Source of the DNA: Halieaceae bacterium
Lineage (GTDB): Bacteria > Pseudomonadota > Gammaproteobacteria > Pseudomonadales > Halieaceae
DNA: 49,859 nt
Assembly: GCA_030066555.1 (NCBI GenBank)
Contig: JASJBK010000004.1
Coordinates: forward strand, 1 to 49,859
Reading direction: 5' to 3'
In this document: piece after piece, positions 24,068-31,608 of the stretch
Layout: the number at the start of each line of letters is the position of its first letter
Position numbering within the stretch: the first letter of the stretch is position 1
Position numbers and translations under genes: made by a program
The notes under the pieces: model-generated
The model's database searches: none
Told to the model about the DNA's origin: nothing
Seen by the model: only the letters and a program-made list of their open reading frames with translations

Positions 24068-25849
24068 TTGAATGCCACAGATATCAAGAACCCGGAGTAC
24101 TTCCACAAGGTTGTAGATTGCCAGTGGGCCTGTCCTGCCCATACCCCGGTGCCCGAGTACATTCGTCTCATCGCCGCCGGCCGCTACGATGATGCCTACA
24201 TGGTCAACTGGGAGTCCAACGTGTTCCCGGGCATCCTCGGGCGCACCTGCGATCGTCCCTGCGAACCAGCCTGTCGCCGGGAACGCGTCGAAGACGAGCC
24301 GGTAGCCATCTGCCGGCTCAAGCGCGTAGCGGCTGACAATAAAACCGATAGTGAGATCGACCAGCGCCTGCCCAAGGTTCCACGCAGGAAAAACGGCAAG
24401 AAGATCGCCCTGATCGGCGCCGGCCCGGCTTCGCTGACGGTGGCCCGCGACCTGATGCCGCTGGGCTATGAGATCGACATGTACGATGAGCAGCTGGAAG
24501 GCGGCGGCATGATGCTGAGCCAGATTCCCGCGTTTCGTCTGCCCATCGAAGTGCTGCGGCAGGAAGTGAACTACATCCTCGACATGGGGGTGGTGACCAC
24601 CTTCAACCACTATGTCGACAGCCTCAAGGGCATGCTCGAGCAGGATTACGATGCCGTCTTCGTCGGCACCGGCGCACCGCGCGGCAAGGACCTGCCGAAG
24701 CTGCCGGGCCGCCAGGAGGCCGAAGCGAATATCCACATCGGCATCGATTGGCTGGCCAATGTGGCTTTTGAGCATACCGCCAGCATCGGCAAGCGGGTAC
24801 TGGTGCTGGGCGGCGGAAATACCGCCATGGACTGCTGTCGCACCGCGCGTCGCCTCGGTGGCGAAGACGTGCGGGTGGTGGTGCGCAGCCCCTTCGCCGA
24901 TATGAAAGCGTCTCCCTGGGAAAAGGAAGACGCCATGCACGAAGATATTCCTATCTACGATAACCACGTGCCCAAGGAGTTTGTGCTCGAGGACGGGCGC
25001 CTGCAGGGCGTGGTGTTCGAGAAGGTCGAAGCGGTTTACGACGAGGACGGCGGCCGCGAACTGGTACCCACCGGAGAGGACCTGGTATTCATGCCCTGCG
25101 ACGATGTGCTGATGGCCATCGGCCAGGAGAACTCCTTCCCCTGGATCGAACGCGATGTGGGGCTGGCCTTCGGCAAGTGGGACATGCCGGTGGTGGATGA
25201 GGTGACCTTCCAGTCCACCAACCCGCGGGTGTTCTTCGGCGGCGATTCCGCGTTCGGGCCCGAGAACATCATTACCGCCGTGGCGCATGGCCACCAGGCA
25301 GCTATTTCCATCGACCTGTATTGCAGTGGCAAGGATGTCAGCCAGCGGCCGCCGCCCCAGGCCAACCTGCTGACCCAGAAGATGGGTGTGCACGAGTGGA
25401 GCTATGACAACCGGGTCGAGGGTGACGAGCGTTATCTCGTGCCGCAGGCCGATAAAAAGCGAACGCTGAAGGACCGCAAGCTGGAAGTAGAGCTGGGCTT
25501 TGATGTCGAAACGGCCTTCTACGAGGCCCAGCGCTGCCTCAACTGCGATGTTCAGACCGTGTTCGACACGCCCAAGTGCATAGAGTGTGATGCCTGCGTC
25601 GACATCTGCCCCACTGACTGCATCAGCTTTACAGCCAATGGCGAGGAACAAGACCTGCGGCAACGCCTGTCGGCGCCTGCGGGCAACCTGGCCCAGGACC
25701 TTTACGTGTCCGACCAGCTGCCCACCCGGCGGGTCATGGTGAAGGACGAGAATGTATGCCTGCACTGCGGGCTGTGCGCAGAGCGCTGCCCGACGGCCGC
25801 CTGGGATATGCAGAAGTTTCTCTACGGCGTGACCAAGGCGGGGGCGTAG
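24068..25849 (+). CDS. GltD-like FAD/Fe-S oxidoreductase fused to a 2[4Fe-4S] ferredoxin domain
   Basis: A 593-residue electron-transfer flavoprotein. The N-terminal cysteines (CQWACPAHTP, then GRTCDRPCEPACRR) match the Fe-S domain of glutamate synthase small-chain-like proteins. Two nucleotide-binding motifs follow: GAGPASLT for FAD and VLGGGNTAMDC for NAD(P)H. The C-terminus carries two ferredoxin clusters, CIECDACVDICP from Cys504 and CLHCGLCAERCP from Cys564. It probably moves electrons between the oxidoreductase encoded next and NAD(P). The frame lacks an in-frame ATG near the family start; TTG at 24068 has GAGGG nine bases upstream. The next gene begins three bases after its stop. Confidence 0.9.
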   Translation: MNATDIKNPEYFHKVVDCQWACPAHTPVPEYIRLIAAGRYDDAYMVNWESNVFPGILGRTCDRPCEPACRRERVEDEPVAICRLKRVAADNKTDSEIDQRLPKVPRRKNGKKIALIGAGPASLTVARDLMPLGYEIDMYDEQLEGGGMMLSQIPAFRLPIEVLRQEVNYILDMGVVTTFNHYVDSLKGMLEQDYDAVFVGTGAPRGKDLPKLPGRQEAEANIHIGIDWLANVAFEHTASIGKRVLVLGGGNTAMDCCRTARRLGGEDVRVVVRSPFADMKASPWEKEDAMHEDIPIYDNHVPKEFVLEDGRLQGVVFEKVEAVYDEDGGRELVPTGEDLVFMPCDDVLMAIGQENSFPWIERDVGLAFGKWDMPVVDEVTFQSTNPRVFFGGDSAFGPENIITAVAHGHQAAISIDLYCSGKDVSQRPPPQANLLTQKMGVHEWSYDNRVEGDERYLVPQADKKRTLKDRKLEVELGFDVETAFYEAQRCLNCDVQTVFDTPKCIECDACVDICPTDCISFTANGEEQDLRQRLSAPAGNLAQDLYVSDQLPTRRVMVKDENVCLHCGLCAERCPTAAWDMQKFLYGVTKAGA

Positions 25850-25852
25850 ACC

Positions 25853-27715
25853 ATGAAGAGCATCGAATCCGTCAACGAGTTCGTCATCAAGTTTGCCAAT
25901 GTCAACGGCACCGGCTCGGCCAGCGCCAACAACATGTTTGCCAAGGCCCTGTTCCGCATGGGCCTGCCGGTGTGTCCGAAAAACATCTTCCCGTCGAACA
26001 TCCAGGGCATGCCCACCTGGTACGAGGTGCGCGTCAGTGAGAAGGGTTATCTGGGTCGCCGCGGCGGCGTTGACATCATTCTCTCGGTCAACCCGCAGAG
26101 CATGCCCAACGACATCCAGGAAGTGGAGCCGGGTGGCTACTTCATCTATGACAATACCAAGCCGCTGGACCTGCGCCTGATCCGCAATGACGTGAACATC
26201 ATCGGTATCCCGCTGACCGGCATCTGCAACCAGACCTACTCTGACCCGCGCCAGCGCCAGCTGTTCAAGAACGTGATCTATGTCGGCGCGCTGGCGGCGC
26301 TGCTGGACATCGACTTTGCCGCGCTTACCGGGCTTGTCGGAGACCAGTTCAAGGGCAAGGAAAAACTGATCAAGCCCAACATCCACGCCCTGGAGCTCGG
26401 TCACCAGTACGCCAAAGAGAATTTTGATTGCCCGATCTCTATTCGCGTCGAGCGTCGCGACCTGGTGGGTGACAGCATTCTGATGGACGGCAATACCGCC
26501 ACCGCGCTCGGCTGTATCTATGGCGGTGCCACCTTTGCCGCCTGGTACCCGATCACGCCTTCCACCTCGGTGGCCGAGGCCTACGAGACCTACTGCCGGC
26601 GCCTGCGGATCGACCCCGGTACGGGGCGCAAGAATTACGCCATTGTGCAGGCGGAGGACGAGCTGGCGGCGATCGGCATGGTCATCGGTGCGAGCTGGAA
26701 CGGCGCCCGCTCCTTTACGGCGACCAGCGGTCCTGGCCTGTCACTGATGCAGGAGTTCCTGGGGCTCGCCTATTTTGCCGAGGTGCCGACAGTGCTGATC
26801 GATGTGCAGCGTGCGGGCCCCTCAACCGGTATGCCCACCCGCACCCAGCAGTCGGACATACTCTCGGCGGCCTACTGTTCCCACGGCGATACCAAGCAGG
26901 TATTGCTGTTCCCGTCGACTCCGAAGGAGTGCTTCGACATGGCGGCCGAGGCCTTCGACCTGGCCGAACGCCTGCAGACCCCGGTGATCATGCTCAGCGA
27001 TCTCGACCTGGGCATGAACGACAACATGTCGGCGCCGCTGAGCTGGGATGACGAGCGGCGCTTCGATCGCGGCAAGGTGCTGACCCGCGAAGAACTCAAC
27101 GAGATGGAACGCTACGGGCGCTACGAAGACGTCGACATGGACGCGGTCTGTTACCGCACCATCCCCGGCACTCACCCGGACAAGGGCGCTTTTGTCACCC
27201 GCGGCACCTCGCGCGATGAGTTCGCGGCCTACACCGAGGTGGGCGAGGCCTACGAGCGCAATATGCTGAGGTTGATGGCGAAATGGGAAACGGCCAAGCA
27301 GTATGTGCCTGCACCGGAGTTCACGCCTGCCGCCAGGCCCACGTCCCACGGGGTGATCTTCTTTGGCACCAGCGAGGCTTCCAGCCTGGAGGCGCTCGAC
27401 TACCTGGCCGAGGAGGGCGTGCACCTTGACGCCATGCGAGTGCGCGCCTTCCCCTTCAACGATGATGTTGAAGCCTTCATTGACCAGCATGAGTTCACCT
27501 TCGTGATCGAGCAGAATCGTGACTCCCAGCTGCGCACGCTGCTGATGGCCGAGTTCGAGTTCGGCCCCGACAAACTCAAGTCCGTGCTCTGTTTTGATGG
27601 CACGCCGATCAGTGCAAGGAATATCCGCAAACAGATCCTGCAACAGTTGCCTGGCAGCAATGTGACGCCCCTGCGGCGCGAAACTGCCGGTGCCGGCAAG
27701 GGAGAATCCGCATGA
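25853..27715 (+). CDS. 2-oxoacid:acceptor oxidoreductase, fused gamma-alpha subunit
   Basis: A 620-residue subunit of a thiamine-diphosphate, ferredoxin-type oxidoreductase (pyruvate/2-oxoglutarate class). The N-terminal gamma domain (about 1-190) includes NVNGTGSASANNMFAKAL; the alpha domain begins around 210 with GNTATALGCIYGGATFAAW and YPITPSTSVAEAYE, the substrate-side signature. ATSGPGLSLMQEFLG and RAGPSTGMPTRTQQSD are also family blocks. Such enzymes decarboxylate a 2-oxoacid to an acyl-CoA while reducing ferredoxin, or run in reverse. It overlaps the beta gene by four bases (ATGA). Which oxoacid is used cannot be read from the sequence by eye. Confidence 0.92.
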   Translation: MKSIESVNEFVIKFANVNGTGSASANNMFAKALFRMGLPVCPKNIFPSNIQGMPTWYEVRVSEKGYLGRRGGVDIILSVNPQSMPNDIQEVEPGGYFIYDNTKPLDLRLIRNDVNIIGIPLTGICNQTYSDPRQRQLFKNVIYVGALAALLDIDFAALTGLVGDQFKGKEKLIKPNIHALELGHQYAKENFDCPISIRVERRDLVGDSILMDGNTATALGCIYGGATFAAWYPITPSTSVAEAYETYCRRLRIDPGTGRKNYAIVQAEDELAAIGMVIGASWNGARSFTATSGPGLSLMQEFLGLAYFAEVPTVLIDVQRAGPSTGMPTRTQQSDILSAAYCSHGDTKQVLLFPSTPKECFDMAAEAFDLAERLQTPVIMLSDLDLGMNDNMSAPLSWDDERRFDRGKVLTREELNEMERYGRYEDVDMDAVCYRTIPGTHPDKGAFVTRGTSRDEFAAYTEVGEAYERNMLRLMAKWETAKQYVPAPEFTPAARPTSHGVIFFGTSEASSLEALDYLAEEGVHLDAMRVRAFPFNDDVEAFIDQHEFTFVIEQNRDSQLRTLLMAEFEFGPDKLKSVLCFDGTPISARNIRKQILQQLPGSNVTPLRRETAGAGKGESA

Positions 27716-28764
27716 GTTTCATCAACCCCACCTTTCGCCACCCGGAACTTCCGGTCAACGAACTCGGCTATACCAAAAAGGACTACGAGGGCACTATCTC
27801 CACCCTTTGCGCGGGCTGCGGTCACGACTCCATCAGCGGCTCGATCATTCGCGCAGTACATGAACTGTCGATTCCCCCGCACCAGATTGCCAAGCTGTCA
27901 GGCATTGGTTGCTCCTCGAAGACACCGGCCTATTTCCTCGGCAACTCCCACGGCTTCAATGCAGTGCACGGGCGCATGCCCTCGGTGGCCACTGGGGCCG
28001 CCATGGCCAACCGCGACCTGATTTACCTGGGCGTATCCGGCGATGGCGATACCGCCTCCATTGGGATGGGCCAGTTTACCCACGCCATCCGCCGCAACCT
28101 GAACATGGTCTATATCGTCATGAACAACGGTTGCTATGGCCTGACCAAGGGTCAGGACAGTGCCACCGCGGATGAGGGGTCGGCCAGCAAGAAGGGTGAT
28201 CCCAACCCTTTCAGTTCCATCGATCTCTGTGCCACGGCCCTCAACCTGGGCGCAACCTTTGTTTCTCGCAGCTTCTCGGGAGACAAGGAGCAGTTGATCC
28301 CGCTGATCAAGGCGGCCATCAGTCACCGCGGCTTCGCACTGGTGGATGTGGTGTCGCCCTGCGTGACCTTCAATAACAACGCCGCGTCGACCAAATCCTA
28401 CGAGTTTGTCAGGGAGCACGCCGAGGCCACGGGTACGGTAGATTTCGTCCCCATGCGCGAGGAGATCAAGGCCCATTATGAGCCCGGCACTTCCACCGAG
28501 GTCACCATGCACGATGGATCGGTGCTACACCTGCGAAAACTCGAGGAAGGCTTCGACCCCTTCGACAGGGCCTCAGCCATGAGTGCCATCGCGAGGCACC
28601 GGGAAGCCGGCAAGGTGATGACCGGCCTCGTCTACCTGGACCGCACCGCACCCGACCTGCACGAGGTCCTGGATACGGTGCACCGGCCCCTCAACACACT
28701 GTCCGAATCGGACCTCTGCCCGGGCAACCACGTGCTGGAAAACATCAACGCGTCGCTGCGCTGA
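27712..28764 (+). CDS. 2-oxoacid:acceptor oxidoreductase, beta (TPP-binding) subunit
   Basis: A 350-residue beta subunit. The thiamine-diphosphate fold is marked by GDGDTASIGMGQF and the metal-binding stretch MNNGCYGLTKGQ. The cluster-binding cysteines include CAGCGHDS near the N-terminus, GIGCSSK and a later Cys in VVSPCVTF, a pattern typical of the KorB/PorB family with one [4Fe-4S] cluster. GGGAG lies about seven bases before the ATG, inside the end of the alpha gene. Together with the two upstream genes it forms a complete three-gene electron-bifurcation-free oxidoreductase module, with ferredoxin supplied by the flavoprotein. Confidence 0.92.
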   Translation: MSFINPTFRHPELPVNELGYTKKDYEGTISTLCAGCGHDSISGSIIRAVHELSIPPHQIAKLSGIGCSSKTPAYFLGNSHGFNAVHGRMPSVATGAAMANRDLIYLGVSGDGDTASIGMGQFTHAIRRNLNMVYIVMNNGCYGLTKGQDSATADEGSASKKGDPNPFSSIDLCATALNLGATFVSRSFSGDKEQLIPLIKAAISHRGFALVDVVSPCVTFNNNAASTKSYEFVREHAEATGTVDFVPMREEIKAHYEPGTSTEVTMHDGSVLHLRKLEEGFDPFDRASAMSAIARHREAGKVMTGLVYLDRTAPDLHEVLDTVHRPLNTLSESDLCPGNHVLENINASLR

Positions 28765-28772
28765 CCGCTACA

Positions 28773-28790
28773 GCCGCCGCTTTTGGCGGC
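28773..28790 (+). terminator. Terminator-like hairpin after the oxidoreductase operon
   Basis: GCCGCC (28773-28778) pairs with GGCGGC (28785-28790) around GCTTTT. The stem is short and GC-rich and the T residues lie in the loop rather than after the stem, so intrinsic termination is uncertain. Confidence 0.45.
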
Positions 28791-28931
28791 CTGGTAGGAA
28801 ACCGGTTGTCGTACTTTTCCAGGCAAGTTAGTTGCACTGGTAGACGGCGGTGGTGGCGGGAGGCCGCCGCAGGCCGGTGTCAGCTGCTGTGTAAATGAGA
28901 GGCCGGTCACAGAGGCAGCCAGTGCTGCTAA

Positions 28932-28972
28932 AATTTCACGGCGGCCGGTCGCCAACACCGTATAATTTCACG
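28932..28972 (+). promoter_or_regulatory. Direct repeat and consensus -10 box upstream of the cyclic-nucleotide-binding gene
   Basis: AATTTCACG occurs at 28932-28940 and 28964-28972, exactly 32 bases apart (about three helical turns). The second copy overlaps a perfect TATAAT (28961-28966). No good -35 is present, so the repeats may be activator or repressor sites controlling the next gene. Confidence 0.45.
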
Positions 28973-29040
28973 ACCGCGATCAGGGTCCTACAGGCATAAC
29001 GTCGCGCTACCATTGGTATGGCGACGAGACGAGGCAAGCA

Positions 29041-29496
29041 ATGCAGCTTTCGAAGAGTTTTCTCATATCGGAGATGCCGCTGTTCGATTCCCTGAACGTG
29101 GACGAAGTCCAGGAAATCCAGAAGTGGCTCATCTTCAAGAAGCTTGAACCGGAAACAGTAATCTACAAGCAGGGCAGCAGTGGACGCTCGGTATGCTTCG
29201 TTGTAGAGGGTGAGCTGTCGGTAATCAAGCGTGCCGATGACGGCGACGCTACCATCGCCAAGGTTGGCAAGGGCGAGTCGGTGGGGGAGATGGCGATCAT
29301 CGATGGCCTGACCCGCTCAGCGGACGTGGTAGCCGCCACCGAAACCCAGGTGCTGATTCTCAAGCGCGACGATTTTGACAAGCTGGTGTCCGAACAGCCA
29401 GAGATTGGCGTCAAGATTCTCAAGTCTCTCGCCAAGGCCTTGAGCATGACCCTGCGCGATCGCTCCGAGACCCTGGCGCGACTGATGCACGTCTGA
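29041..29496 (+). CDS. Cyclic-nucleotide-binding-domain protein
   Basis: A 151-residue protein consisting almost only of one CRP-like cNMP-binding domain (about 15-125). Beta-roll signatures are PETVIYKQGSSGRSVCFVVEGEL and the phosphate-binding-cassette-like stretch GKGESVGEMAIIDGLTRSADVVA. The canonical Arg of the cAMP pocket appears as TRSADV, so nucleotide binding is plausible. There is no helix-turn-helix domain after it, so it is not a transcription factor of the CRP type; it may be a stand-alone regulatory or partner subunit. GAGG lies six bases upstream of the ATG. Confidence 0.85.
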   Translation: MQLSKSFLISEMPLFDSLNVDEVQEIQKWLIFKKLEPETVIYKQGSSGRSVCFVVEGELSVIKRADDGDATIAKVGKGESVGEMAIIDGLTRSADVVAATETQVLILKRDDFDKLVSEQPEIGVKILKSLAKALSMTLRDRSETLARLMHV

Positions 29497-29502
29497 TCCC
29501 CT

Positions 29503-29523
29503 GGCTGCCCGAAGCGGGCGGCC
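29503..29523 (+). terminator. Hairpin after the cyclic-nucleotide-binding gene
   Basis: GGCTGCCCG (29503-29511) and CGGGCGGCC (29515-29523) form a nine-pair stem with one G-U pair and a three-base loop, seven bases after the stop codon. It lacks a long T run but is stable and well placed. Confidence 0.55.
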
Positions 29524-29644
29524 AACCTGACTTTCAAAGCCGTCACGAATCCTGACCTGCCTATTGCTCATCTTGGTGATATAGTGCAATATAACACCAT
29601 AAGGGCTGGCGCCCGCCGGCCTGTGTTGTACTGAGGAGAACACA

Positions 29645-30010
29645 ATGAAACGCGTAGTAAGCATCCTGACCGCCCTTGCAGCCACCCTGGCACTGTCTGG
29701 CTGTGTCATAGTCAACGGAGAGCCCGGCTGGGTGGGCAGCAGTGACTGGGAGCGCGAGCAAGAGCGCAATAGCAAGGCCATCGCCAACCTTGATATCGGC
29801 ATGGAGCGCAGCGAAGTGGTCCGCAAGCTGGGAACGCCGAGCTTCTCAGAAGCTTTCACCCGCGATGATGACGAGTACCGCGTGCTGTTCTTCCGCACCC
29901 AGCATCGGCATTCTGATGGCGACACCACCCGCGACGAGACCACGCCGCTGGTCTTCAAGAACGACACCCTGATTGGCTGGGGCAACGAGGTTTACGCCTC
30001 CGTGCGCTGA
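29645..30010 (+). CDS. DUF3192 family lipoprotein
   Basis: A 121-residue lipoprotein. The leader MKRVVSILTALAATLALSGC ends in the lipobox LSGC. The mature part shows the DUF3192 pattern: RNSKAIANLDIGMERSEV, KLGTPSFSEAF, VLFFRTQHRHSDGDTT and TTPLVFKNDTLIGWG. The GMxRSEVxxxLGxP core is the same kind of fold motif seen in SmpA/BamE-like small lipoproteins. Function is unknown; location should be the periplasmic face of the outer or inner membrane. GAGGAG lies seven bases before the ATG. An imperfect palindrome rich in ATAT (about 29574-29597) upstream may be its promoter region. Confidence 0.88.
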   Translation: MKRVVSILTALAATLALSGCVIVNGEPGWVGSSDWEREQERNSKAIANLDIGMERSEVVRKLGTPSFSEAFTRDDDEYRVLFFRTQHRHSDGDTTRDETTPLVFKNDTLIGWGNEVYASVR

Positions 30011-30066
30011 TCCTTCGCCACCTGCGTATCATGCCGGTATCAGGCATGCCGCAGCAGGAGGCCACC

Positions 30067-30621
30067 GTGAACTACAACTGGCGCGAATCACTCGCCGAGG
30101 CGTTGCGGCGCAATCGCCGCGATGCCGATCACCGCTACTTCCAGCTCGCGACGCTGGCCGAGGATGGCTGGCCCGCGAACCGTACCGTGGTGTTTCGCGG
30201 CTTCAGCGAAGACGGCCAGCGACTGCAGGTCGCCACCGACGCCCGCAGTGAGAAGCACACCCAGCTTGCTACCAATCCGCAGGTGGAGGTGTGCTGGTAC
30301 TTTGTTCGCAGCCGCGAGCAGTTCCGCATTCGCGGCCGCGCGGCCCTGCACGATGCCGGGGCAGTGGAAGCGCCGGCTCGCGAGCGGCTCTGGAATGCCA
30401 TGTCGGATGCGGCCCGCGCTCAGTTTTTCTGGCGCGACCCGGGTGCGGCGCTCGGTGAGGGCGCCGATATCCCGGTCACTCAGAGCCCGCCCGCCTCTTT
30501 CCTGCTATTGGAGGTCGAACCTTTGCAGATCGACCACCTGCAGCTTGCGAGCCAACCCCAGCAGCGCCACCGCTCCTGGATTGAGCGGGGCGCCTGGCAG
30601 AGCTTTCCCATGAATCCCTGA
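30067..30621 (+). CDS. Pyridoxamine 5'-phosphate oxidase-like (Alr4036-type) FMN-binding protein
   Basis: A 184-residue split-barrel flavin-binding protein. The block NRTVVFRGFSEDGQRLQVATD, followed by SEKHTQLATNPQVEVCWYF and EQFRIRGRAAL, matches the Pyridox_oxase_2/Alr4036 family. True PNPO C-terminal residues are absent, so pyridoxal phosphate synthesis is not implied; an FMN-dependent oxidoreductase role is more likely. The frame opens at 30031, but AGGAGG (30056-30061) fixes the start at GTG 30067. Follows the DUF3192 gene by 56 bases and may be in its operon. Confidence 0.85.
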   Translation: MNYNWRESLAEALRRNRRDADHRYFQLATLAEDGWPANRTVVFRGFSEDGQRLQVATDARSEKHTQLATNPQVEVCWYFVRSREQFRIRGRAALHDAGAVEAPARERLWNAMSDAARAQFFWRDPGAALGEGADIPVTQSPPASFLLLEVEPLQIDHLQLASQPQQRHRSWIERGAWQSFPMNP

Positions 30622-30717
30622 CTACCGGGCACTCTTTCCAGGTTCTGTACTCCAATCAGCAAGGCAGCAGCGGCCTGCCGTGCTAGGCTGGTAGGACAAC
30701 CCAGAAGGAACAGGAAT

Positions 30718-31584
30718 ATGCAGGCAGACCCCAGCGAACGCATCAGTGAACCCGGACTGGCGGGTGGGCCGCCCATGGTGCCGATACTGGCGGGGCTGGT
30801 TGTGCTGGTGGTACTGGCTGTGTGGTGGTTCTCCTCCGGCGAAGACGAAGAACCGGCTCCGCCCGAACCGGCCCCGGTGGTCGAACCGGAGCCGGCAGCG
30901 CTGCCTGACCCGGAACCCGAGCCGGCGCCCGATATTCCCGAGCCGACCCCGGCCCCCGAGCCCGAGCCGGCTCCTGCCCCTGCGCCGCCCCCGGAGCCGC
31001 CGTTGACGCTCGAAACCAGCGATGCCGCCCTGCGCGAACAGCTTGGACCGGCGCTGGCCGTAGGTCCGCTGGCTCCTGTGCTGCAGGCCGACAACCTGGT
31101 GGAACGCGGCGCGGCAGTACTCGATGGCCTGAGCCGCGGGGTGCTGCAGTACAAGCTGTTGCCGGTAATTCCGCCAGAAGGCAAGTTTGCGGTTCGCAAG
31201 CGGGGTAACCAGGCACTCATGGACCCAGTGGGCTTCCGGCGTTATGACAGCTATGCCCGTGCCATCGAGTCGCTGGATACGGCTCTGCTGGTGGCGGCCT
31301 TCAATCGATTCCGGCCGCTGCTGGAGGAGGCCTACGCGATGCTGGGTTACGAGGCGGAAGACTTCGACAATGCACTGATTCGAGGCCTGGACCGCGTCAT
31401 CGAGGCGCCGGTGATCGAGCGCCCCATTGAAATCCGCAAGGTCGAGGCCGTCTACAAGTACGAAGATCCCAACCTCGAACGCCTGCCGGAAGTGCACAAG
31501 CAACTGCTGCGGATGGGCCCGGAAAACACCCGGCGCATCCAGGCCCAGGCCAGGGCATTGCGCTCAGCGCTGCTGTCACAGTAG
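30718..31584 (+). CDS. DUF3014 family membrane-anchored protein
   Basis: A 288-residue protein with an N-terminal membrane segment (about 21-38), a long Pro/Glu-rich linker (about 46-95, repeated PEPEPAP units) and a globular domain (about 96-280) matching DUF3014: QYKLLPVIPPEGKFAVRK, GFRRYDSYARAIESLDTALL and LRMGPENTRRIQAQARALR. The linker would span the periplasm or cell wall layer, placing the domain in the periplasm. AAGGA lies about 12 bases before the ATG. Function is unknown. The gene converges with the HD-GYP gene, 24 bases apart. Confidence 0.86.
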   Translation: MQADPSERISEPGLAGGPPMVPILAGLVVLVVLAVWWFSSGEDEEPAPPEPAPVVEPEPAALPDPEPEPAPDIPEPTPAPEPEPAPAPAPPPEPPLTLETSDAALREQLGPALAVGPLAPVLQADNLVERGAAVLDGLSRGVLQYKLLPVIPPEGKFAVRKRGNQALMDPVGFRRYDSYARAIESLDTALLVAAFNRFRPLLEEAYAMLGYEAEDFDNALIRGLDRVIEAPVIERPIEIRKVEAVYKYEDPNLERLPEVHKQLLRMGPENTRRIQAQARALRSALLSQ

Positions 31585-31608
31585 GGGAGCTGCGATTCGC
31601 TCGCCGAG

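Larger units (their letters stand above)
28765..29040. other. Intergenic spacer with hairpin, repeat and -10 box
   Basis: No gene is seen here. The first part holds a terminator-like hairpin and the last third holds a TATAAT box with a 9-base direct repeat, all listed separately. A ribosome binding site GAGG (29031-29034) serves the next gene. Confidence 0.6.

Noticed and set aside
24032-26404. A 790-codon open frame antisense to the flavoprotein and alpha genes.
   Set aside because: It mirrors strongly conserved genes on the other strand, has no family motif or ribosome binding site, and reflects high-GC codon bias.
30850-31005. A minisatellite in the DUF3014 gene.
   Set aside because: It is the codon-level footprint of a Pro/Glu-rich linker and stays in frame.
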